From assembly GCA_039715055.1 (NCBI GenBank), contig JBDLID010000058.1:1-18375 (forward strand): DNA of 18,375 nt, in the 5' to 3' direction. The notes beneath the pieces were generated by a model, which was not told where the DNA came from, did no database searches, and saw nothing but the letters and a program-made list of their open reading frames with translations. The stretch is from JBDLID01 sp039715055. Lineage in GTDB: Bacteria; Desulfobacterota; Desulfobulbia; Desulfobulbales; Desulfocapsaceae. This document shows, piece after piece, positions 6,555-12,178 of this stretch (its first letter is position 1; every line of letters starts with the position of its first letter). Both the position numbers and the translations under genes were made by a program.

Positions 6555-7604
6555 TTACCCGGTAGACAGCTCGTTTTCACTGAGCCGGTAATGTGAGCTT
6601 TTCTTCAGAAACGGTTTCTCCACCAGGTGATAGGAACTGTAACTGATGAAAAAAAGAAGGATCAGAAGAAGACCAAAGGATAACTTCGGGGGCAGGGTGA
6701 AAAAGCCCAGAACGGTGAGGGTTTGGACCAGCGGGAAGTGGTAGATGTAGACCCCGTAGGAAATGTCTCCGAACCGGCCCCAGTTGCCGAGAAAGGGCAT
6801 TTTGAGAGTGAAAAAGACAACCAGCACGGCCAGTGAAATAGGGTAGAGCGGATAAATAACAAACTTGAGGTGGATCCCCATACCAATGACACCAAGGAGG
6901 AGAATGCGGTAGGTAAACCGGCTGAAAACGGGATAATAGAAGTAAAGCAACCCTCCTGAGAGAAAAAATGCCAGCTGGCCCGGGAGCTGTTTTTCAATGA
7001 GAAGAAGATTGGGGTTATGTGTTTTCTGCCAGAGGGCCAACAGGATGGTCGAGTAGGTGACCGAGAGAATGTAGAGGAGAACAAACAGTCTGATTTTGCT
7101 CCTCCTCCTGTAGAGGAGTGCGATCAGGGGCACTGACAGGTAAAAAAGAACCTCGATCTTGATGGTCCACAGCGACCCGTTGACCGGTTGAAGCGGGTTG
7201 TTGATAAAGACTCCGGGAAGATTCGGCTCAAGAAAGTTGAGAAAAATGAGATTTGCGCCGAGATACTTCAGCCAGTCAAAGCTCAGGTAGCTCACGACCG
7301 GGTGGGCGGCCAGAAGCGGGAGGAGCAGGGCGCTGATCAGGATTACTGCCAGATAGGCGGGATAGATCCGCCTGATTCTTTTGTCCAGGTAGGAGTGGAT
7401 TGATGAGGAGCGGTGAAAGCTTCGGAAGATCAGAAATCCACTGACCACGAAAAAGCAGTCAACGGCCGGACCGGAGTAGAAGTAGCGGGCAAGTATACCA
7501 AATGCTTGGACCCCTGTAACCTCTCCCAGGTGGGCCAGGCAGACGGTGAGCGCCAGTACTAACCGGAGCAGATCAAAGTTGTTTCTCTGGGGAATATCTT
7601 GCAC
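6555..7604 (-). CDS. Membrane acyltransferase, OafA/Acyl_transf_3 family
   Basis: Integral inner-membrane protein of 349 residues with about ten membrane helices. It transfers acyl groups (typically acetyl) to extracytoplasmic sugars of lipopolysaccharide, exopolysaccharide or similar glycans. Family marks are the N-terminal FDLLRLVLALTVCLAHLGE with the conserved His, the VDCFFVVSGFLIFRSF segment, KRIRRIYPAYLAV, and the C-terminal ISYGVYIYHFPLVQ and HLVEKPFLKK. The start is GTG at 7604-7602; an in-frame TGA lies 7 codons upstream, so no longer start exists. No clear ribosome site is seen. It sits with glk and a sugar-kinase-like gene, consistent with glycan metabolism, though the acceptor is unknown. 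Confidence 0.9.
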   Translation of the reverse strand: MQDIPQRNNFDLLRLVLALTVCLAHLGEVTGVQAFGILARYFYSGPAVDCFFVVSGFLIFRSFHRSSSIHSYLDKRIRRIYPAYLAVILISALLLPLLAAHPVVSYLSFDWLKYLGANLIFLNFLEPNLPGVFINNPLQPVNGSLWTIKIEVLFYLSVPLIALLYRRRSKIRLFVLLYILSVTYSTILLALWQKTHNPNLLLIEKQLPGQLAFFLSGGLLYFYYPVFSRFTYRILLLGVIGMGIHLKFVIYPLYPISLAVLVVFFTLKMPFLGNWGRFGDISYGVYIYHFPLVQTLTVLGFFTLPPKLSFGLLLILLFFISYSSYHLVEKPFLKKSSHYRLSENELSTG

Positions 7605-7686
7605 GGGCTGTCTGGAGAGAGGTCAGAGACGAAAATGGAGAAAGTTTGCAATTGATGGTTAACCTGAAAGTGCCTGGCAGTCCAGA

Positions 7687-9150
7687 TCACTCCCCGGGGG
7701 GATCGCTTGGGACAGAGGTTCCCTGGAGCCGGAAAAACAGCTTGAGCGCTTTTCGTACCCGCTGGGAAAAAATCTTTGATGAAATGTGACCACCGGCCAC
7801 CCGTTTGTTGATTTCAGCAAGTGTCGGGTAGGGGTGGATAGTGCCGGCAAGATGTGTGAGCTTCATCTTGCTTTCAAGTACGGCCACCCACTCAGCAAGA
7901 AGGTCTCCGGCCGATGGCCCCAGAATCTGGACGCCCATGACCTTTTCCTTTTTATCAAGCAGCAGTTTCAGTTGACCGACCGTACTGCCTTCGGCAAGGG
8001 CCCTGTCATTTGCACTGAACTCCTCTTTGAGGACACTATACCCGATTCCCAGTGCCTGTGCTCTTTTTTCATTGAGCCCGATGGAGGCCAGTTCGGGATC
8101 ACAAAAGGTGCACCATGGCATCCAGCGGAAGTTTGCCTTGCGCGGCAGATGGAAGACAGCATTGGAGACGACGATTCCCCCCTCGTAACCGGCGGCATGG
8201 GTGAACTGGTAACGACCGTTGATGTCACCCGGAGCGTAAATATGGTGGTGACTTGTACGCATCCGGTTATCCACTTCGATGCCTCTGGTTGAAAAGGTGA
8301 TACCGATCGCGTCCAGACCGAGTCCGGAAACGTTGGGACTTCGCCCCTGGGCAAGGAGAACGGTGTCACCGGAAATTTCCTGGCTGCCGGCAGGAGTCGT
8401 GACCCGGATGATTTTATCCTCTCCCTTGAGTGTTGCCCCGGAGATCTCCGCCTCCAGGATGAAGCGGACCCCCTCCTTCTCCATGGTTGTCATCACCGTA
8501 TCAGCCATGTCTCTGTCCTCTTTGGAGAGAATCTGAGCTGATCGCTGGACAACAGTCACCCGCGAACCAAGACGGCAAAAGGCCTGGGCCATTTCAATTG
8601 CAATGGGGCCGCCGCCGAGGACGATGAGAGATGCGGGGAGTTCCTGCAGAGAAAAGACTTCCCTGTTGGTGATGAGGGGGATTTCGCCCAGGCTTGGTAT
8701 CCGAGGCGGTGCCGGTGAGGAGCCGGTGGCAATTACCCAGTGTTTCGCCGAGATTTTTTGTCCGTCGCAATCGACCATGTGCTCATCGACGAAACAGGGG
8801 CTGCCAAAGCGAATCTCCGCGCCAAGACGGTTGAAACGTTCAACCGAATCGTGCTTCTGGATCTCTGAGATGACGGATTTGATCCGTTCCGCCACCAGGG
8901 AAAAGTTTACCGGCGGCAGGTCGACGGCAGGCAGGCCGAACTCGCTTGCCCGTTTCATCGCGTGGTAGAGCTTTGCCGATTTGATCAGGGTCTTTGACGG
9001 CACGCAGCCAAAGTGCAGGCAGTCGCCGCCAAGGCTCTCTTCTTTTTCTATGAGCAGTGTCCTGGCTCCAAGCTGGGCCGACCCCGAGGCAACGGTCAGG
9101 CCGGCGGCGCCGCCACCGATAATGCCAATATCATAGTCGAATTTTGCCAT
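7687..9150 (-). CDS. FAD-dependent pyridine nucleotide-disulfide oxidoreductase (mercuric reductase/Lpd-like)
   Basis: Flavoprotein of 487 residues in the glutathione reductase/dihydrolipoyl dehydrogenase family. In order: FAD-binding IIGGGAAGLTVA (about 9-20), redox disulfide GGDCLHFGCVPSKT (C44, C49), the ATG strand (VIATGSSPAPPRIP), NAD(P)-binding LIVLGGGPIAIEMAQAF, the second FAD motif IYAPGDINGRYQFTH, and the dimerisation domain with the active-site base in GTIHPYPTLAEIN. It lacks the N-terminal HMA domain and the C-terminal Cys pair of true MerA, so mercury reduction is unlikely despite the common label. The natural substrate is unknown. It starts 17 bases after glk. A basic tail of about 30 residues follows the core. 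Confidence 0.92.
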   Translation of the reverse strand: MAKFDYDIGIIGGGAAGLTVASGSAQLGARTLLIEKEESLGGDCLHFGCVPSKTLIKSAKLYHAMKRASEFGLPAVDLPPVNFSLVAERIKSVISEIQKHDSVERFNRLGAEIRFGSPCFVDEHMVDCDGQKISAKHWVIATGSSPAPPRIPSLGEIPLITNREVFSLQELPASLIVLGGGPIAIEMAQAFCRLGSRVTVVQRSAQILSKEDRDMADTVMTTMEKEGVRFILEAEISGATLKGEDKIIRVTTPAGSQEISGDTVLLAQGRSPNVSGLGLDAIGITFSTRGIEVDNRMRTSHHHIYAPGDINGRYQFTHAAGYEGGIVVSNAVFHLPRKANFRWMPWCTFCDPELASIGLNEKRAQALGIGYSVLKEEFSANDRALAEGSTVGQLKLLLDKKEKVMGVQILGPSAGDLLAEWVAVLESKMKLTHLAGTIHPYPTLAEINKRVAGGHISSKIFSQRVRKALKLFFRLQGTSVPSDPPGE

Positions 9151-9167
9151 TTTATTGATGACAGCTG

Positions 9168-10154
9168 CTAACGGTTCAGCTTGAAGTATTGAACAGTGCC
9201 GTACAGGGCGATATCTTTTTTCATGATCAGTCGGAGGGGGATCTTTTTCAGCAGGTGGGCCATCTGGCCCTTGTCGACAAAGCTTTCCGTAATCGGACTA
9301 AATGATATTTTTCCGTGGAGTCTTGGTAAAATACCGCCACCGATGAAAAGTCCGCCCCGACAGTAAAGTTTAAGGGCCAGGTTGCCCGCTTCGGCACCAA
9401 GAATAGCAAGAAAGGTTTCAAGACAGCAGCGGCATACAGGGCAGGGGGTGTTTTTCAGGCCGTTTTCAACAATGAGCGGGGTGATGTCTTTTCCAAGGGC
9501 AGACCCTTCTTCCACCACTTCGTTGTCTTTTCTCATCCTCGCTTTAAAAAAGTGATAGAGGTTGGGGATACCGACCCCTGAGCAGAGCATTTCGTAGCTC
9601 ACAGTCTGATACTTGTCGTGCATCCAGTTGAGCAGACTTTTCTGCTCCTCATTCATCGGTGCGAAGTTGCAGTGACCTCCTTCCGACCCCTGGGCAAAGA
9701 GGGCACCGTCCCGCTGAAGGAGCATCCCCTCGCCGAGGCCGGTTCCAGGGGCAATGACACCCTTGAGGCCGGTTTCTTCCGGTTCTCCCTCCTGCAGGGT
9801 AATGCAGTCTGTTTCATCAAGCAGAGTGGCCCCTGCACATACTGCGGTCAGGTCATTTATCAGGCGGACCCGCGAGAGGCTGAAGTCGGAACCAAGTTGC
9901 TCTTCACTGAACGTCCACTTGAGATTGGTCATGGTGGCGGAGCCATTGGAGACCAGTCCTGCTGCTCCCAGGCAGGCGACATCCGGCTGAACCGGAGCCC
10001 GATTGATAAAATCGTCGATCAACTGTTCCAGGCGGTCGAACTGAGCATTGAGATAATAGGAGTGGTGAATGACCCCATTGGGAAACGATTGGAGATCAAA
10101 GAGAGCCAGCTCGCTTTTGGTTCCACCAATATCAGCTCCAAGGATAATTGTCAT
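9168..10154 (-). CDS. glk: Glucokinase
   Basis: ATP-dependent glucose phosphorylation in the cytoplasm. The 328 residues match the bacterial Glk family. Visible are the phosphate-binding LGADIGGTKSELALFD, the sugar-binding/catalytic RLINDLTAVCAG (D101), the GVIAPGTGLGEGM loop, the GSEGGHCNFAPMNEEQ motif and the C-terminal nucleotide-binding FIGGGILPRL. A strong AGGAG lies 6 bases before ATG. Unusual: residues 238-244 read CPVCRCC, four cysteines in a segment where the family is not normally Cys-rich. It heads a four-gene leftward run with the flavin reductase, acyltransferase and phosphotransferase. Confidence 0.93.
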   Translation of the reverse strand: MTIILGADIGGTKSELALFDLQSFPNGVIHHSYYLNAQFDRLEQLIDDFINRAPVQPDVACLGAAGLVSNGSATMTNLKWTFSEEQLGSDFSLSRVRLINDLTAVCAGATLLDETDCITLQEGEPEETGLKGVIAPGTGLGEGMLLQRDGALFAQGSEGGHCNFAPMNEEQKSLLNWMHDKYQTVSYEMLCSGVGIPNLYHFFKARMRKDNEVVEEGSALGKDITPLIVENGLKNTPCPVCRCCLETFLAILGAEAGNLALKLYCRGGLFIGGGILPRLHGKISFSPITESFVDKGQMAHLLKKIPLRLIMKKDIALYGTVQYFKLNR

Positions 10155-10286
10155 GGCTGCTCCTGATTCTTGAAACGGGGAGGTTGATATATTTCACCTG
10201 CATCGGTGGCCATCGGCAAGAAAAATATCGGCAACCCGACCCCGGTTATTACCAATAATCCTTATTGATCACCTACAGTAAAGCAA

Positions 10287-10424
10287 ATGGCCCGGTTAGT
10301 GTCGAGTCCTTTTAAATCTGTTTGTCCGTACTTTTGACTCTACGACCAGCTGGAAGAGGTTTTCAAGAGAGGGGACAGGGAGGAACTGAAAGGCTTGGAG
10401 ATGCGGAAAAAAGAGAAGATATGA
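10287..10424 (+). CDS. Candidate 45-residue selenoprotein (in-frame TGA) or nonsense-broken small gene
   Basis: From ATG 10287 the frame reads MARLVSSPFKSVCPYF, then TGA (10335-10337), then LYDQLEEVFKRGDREELKG and LEMRKKEKI to TGA at 10422-10424. The part after the internal TGA is charged, amphipathic and G/C-ending at third positions, as in real genes. The frame ends 5 bases before the stop of the convergent HU-like gene, so it fills the gap. Read as selenocysteine, the TGA gives a Cys-x3-Sec motif. A hairpin, TGGAA (10351-10355)/TTTCA (10361-10365) with loop GAGGU, begins 13 bases after the TGA, at about the distance of the E. coli fdhF element. No ribosome site is evident. The alternative is a pseudogene. 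Confidence 0.45.
10338..10370 (+). promoter_or_regulatory. SECIS-like hairpin after the in-frame TGA
   Basis: Directly after TGA, CTCT (10338-10341) can pair with AGAG (10367-10370), and an upper helix TGGAA/TTTCA (one G-U) presents a five-base loop GAGGU. Bacterial SECIS elements need a small stem whose apical loop contains GU, about 15-25 nt after the UGA; the GGU here is at +21 to +23. Pairing in the middle is poor, so this is suggestive only. Confidence 0.35.
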
Positions 10425-10429
10425 CCGGT

Positions 10430-10831
10430 CTACACAGACGGAGTTTTACCATTTTCATTGATCGTGTCTCGCAAGCGACGGCCTGGTCGAAACCCAATGG
10501 ACACCATTGATGGCTTAATTCCAGTGGGCATGAAGCTGCCGAAGCCGCGTAATCGGATGACTTCTCCCCGGCTCAGGACGGCGGTCAACTGGTCTGCCAG
10601 GGTTGTGAGAAAAAGCTCGGCCTGCTCCGGACTCAGGCCGGAGCAGGTGGTAATTGCCCTCTGCAGTTCAGCATCGACTGCGACCGCGTGGGTCATTACA
10701 GCCTGTGCTACAGGTGCAATACCGGTGCCTCCGCATTCCGGGCATTCTTCTTCGGAGAGAAGAAAACGGCTGACACCTTTAAAGTAGCTGATTTGGCCGC
10801 TGCCGTTACAAAAAGCACAGGGTTGCGACAT
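10430..10831 (-). CDS. Zinc-finger/HU-like fusion protein
   Basis: 133 residues in two parts. Residues 1-38 are a DnaJ-type Cys-rich zinc finger: CAFCNGSG (C5, C8) and CPECGGTG (C30, C33). Residues about 51-126 look like an HU/IHF domain: two predicted helices (DAELQRAITTCSGLSPEQAE and LFLTTLADQLTAVLSRG), then VIRLRGFGSF and FRPGRRLRDTIN, which match the HU core patterns GFGxF and FxxGxxLK/RD. Between these two motifs only about 12 residues are present where HU/IHF has about 27, so the DNA-embracing arm is shortened. It may bind DNA, nucleic acid or a protein. A promoter lies upstream. No obvious ribosome site is seen. No named family is recognised. Confidence 0.8.
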   Translation of the reverse strand: MSQPCAFCNGSGQISYFKGVSRFLLSEEECPECGGTGIAPVAQAVMTHAVAVDAELQRAITTCSGLSPEQAELFLTTLADQLTAVLSRGEVIRLRGFGSFMPTGIKPSMVSIGFRPGRRLRDTINENGKTPSV

Positions 10832-10879
10832 AATTATCTTGCTCTGTTGTCCGTAAACGATAATGAGGGTATCGATCTG

Positions 10880-10920
10880 AAGCTATAAAGCTTATACGAT
10901 ATTTTGGAGTTGTTTGGCAA
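10880..10920 (-). promoter_or_regulatory. Candidate promoter and dyad for the zinc-finger/HU gene
   Basis: Read leftward, TTGCCA (10920-10915) and TATAAG (10896-10891) have an 18-bp spacer. The dyad AAGCT-ATAA-AGCTT (10880-10893) overlaps the -10 and the expected start site, a place where a repressor could act. The boxes are about 60-90 bases before the ATG. They overlap a possible C-terminal extension of the upstream membrane protein, so the two readings compete. Confidence 0.4.
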
Positions 10921-10978
10921 GGATATCCAGGCTGGCTCGGGAGTTGCCGCTGTATCTGGCGATGTTTTTGAGGTGGTG

Positions 10979-11617
10979 TCAGGCGGATTTTTTTTCCAGC
11001 CGATCACCAGCAACCGACTGAGCGGCAGCAGCGCGATGTTTGCTGTAGCGCCTGAGGCGAAAACCGATGATCAGGCCGATGACATAGGTGCAGAGAAAGA
11101 CAAAGGTGACAGACAGGCCCCGGGTGCCGAGACTGTTTTCGGCAAGCGGGATGACAAAAGGTGAGCCAAGCTCACCACGCAGCACTTCAGCGGAGTAAAT
11201 ATTGTTGAGCCAGGCGAGGATAAGACAGAGCGGTATGAGGTAGATTGAGACATAACGGCCGTAATGGCCGGCGAGAAAACTGTTGTAGGTATCGTTGAGG
11301 TCATCGTCGCTGCTCTGGTACATGGCTCGCCGGCTTTTTTGATCGTCGATGAGCTTAAAGTCCTGTTGCTGGCTGTGCATCGCACCAAATTTTTCATTAA
11401 AGGCCTTTGTCTTCTCTTCTACCCGGAGAAGTATTCGCAAGCGGAAGGCGAGGATCACAGTCAACACTGCCACAACACAGACCTGCAGCCAGATCGGCAA
11501 CCCTGTCATCTGCAGTGGTTTGAGAATCAGGAGTTCCAGGATACCTGCCAGCAGTCGAAAGAACGGTTCGATCATGCCGAAGTAGAGGGTGTCCATGAGT
11601 TGATTCAATAGTTCCAT
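10979..11617 (-). CDS. Three-helix membrane protein, loosely Oxa1/EMC3-like in layout
   Basis: 212 residues. A hydrophobic amphipathic N-terminus (about 12-40) is followed by a membrane helix at about 43-63, a charged cytoplasmic segment of about 55 residues (VEEKTKAFNEKFGAMHSQQ onward), a second helix at about 122-140 (YVSIYLIPLCLILAWL), and a third at about 168-190, ending in a basic tail. Helix, charged loop, two helices is the layout of DUF106/EMC3 and Oxa1-type insertases, but I see no decisive motif. It follows the ferredoxin-like gene after a hairpin and could be a membrane anchor for the molybdoenzyme or an unrelated gene. It has no haem-ligand pattern of a PsrC/NrfD quinone subunit. 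No clear ribosome site. The gene ends at a TGA just after an A8 run. Confidence 0.75.
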   Translation of the reverse strand: MELLNQLMDTLYFGMIEPFFRLLAGILELLILKPLQMTGLPIWLQVCVVAVLTVILAFRLRILLRVEEKTKAFNEKFGAMHSQQQDFKLIDDQKSRRAMYQSSDDDLNDTYNSFLAGHYGRYVSIYLIPLCLILAWLNNIYSAEVLRGELGSPFVIPLAENSLGTRGLSVTFVFLCTYVIGLIIGFRLRRYSKHRAAAAQSVAGDRLEKKSA

Positions 11618-11673
11618 ACTGTTATCTGCTGTTACCTCGGTTTATCTCAGGTGACCTTTAATCTCGGCCAGTT

Positions 11674-11716
11674 GAAAACCTGCGGAGAGAAAGGTTTCTT
11701 CCCCCCGCAGGTTTCA
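11674..11716 (-). terminator. Hairpin after the four-cluster ferredoxin gene
   Basis: AAACCTGCGG (11676-11685) pairs perfectly with CCGCAGGTTT (11705-11714), and the 19-base loop can extend the stem further (GGAAGAAA with TTTCTCTCC, read leftward). Leftward, the stem ends in GGTTTTC, a weak T tract. It is a probable terminator or attenuator between the ferredoxin-like gene and the membrane protein gene. Confidence 0.5.
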
Positions 11717-11725
11717 TTTTAAGGG

Positions 11726-12178
11726 CTAAATCTCGGCAAGCGTTGCCAGTTTCAGCGCATGGGTGGTGCACTTGGTCACGCAGGCCGGTTTGAGGCCCTG
11801 GTCAAGCCGGTCGAAACAGTAGTCGCACTTGACCATTTTGTTGGTTTTCGGGTTAAACTGCGGGATGCCCCAGGGGCATGCCCCGGCACAGGCCATGCAG
11901 CCGATGCACTTCTCTTCGTCCAGCATGACAATGCCATCTTCCCTTTTGGCAAGGGCATCTGTGGGACAGATGTGGGCACAGTTAGGATCTTCACACTGGT
12001 AACAGCTGCGAAAGGAGAACTCGGTTTTGGGTACCCCTTTGATCGACTTCAGCGGTTGATGGTCGATCTCGCAGAGGATGGGACCAAAAGGCAGGTTCTT
12101 GTTAGCCTTGCAGTGTATCTCACAGGCATGGCAGCCGATACAGCGGTTGGTGTTGAGATAGATCATGTATTTGTTCAT
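11726..12178 (-). CDS. Four [4Fe-4S] ferredoxin-like electron-transfer subunit
   Basis: 150 residues with sixteen cysteines in four quartets: C13/16/19/23 (CIGCHACEIHC), C59/62/67/71 (CYQCEDPNCAHIC), C91/94/97/101 (CIGCMACAGAC) and C118/121/133/137. This is the beta-subunit pattern of the DMSO reductase superfamily (PhsB, PsrB, DmsB type), which passes electrons between the molybdenum subunit and a membrane or soluble partner. It has no signal or twin-Arg sequence and starts directly MNKYMIYLNTNRC. Its ATG overlaps the stop codon of the molybdoenzyme (ATGA), so the two are translationally coupled. At 150 residues it is shorter than typical beta subunits. Confidence 0.95.
   Translation of the reverse strand: MNKYMIYLNTNRCIGCHACEIHCKANKNLPFGPILCEIDHQPLKSIKGVPKTEFSFRSCYQCEDPNCAHICPTDALAKREDGIVMLDEEKCIGCMACAGACPWGIPQFNPKTNKMVKCDYCFDRLDQGLKPACVTKCTTHALKLATLAEI

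Noticed and set aside
7687..9150. Mercury resistance (MerA) reading of the flavin reductase
   Set aside because: No HMA domain, no C-terminal Cys pair and no other mer genes. It fits the general disulfide reductase family better.
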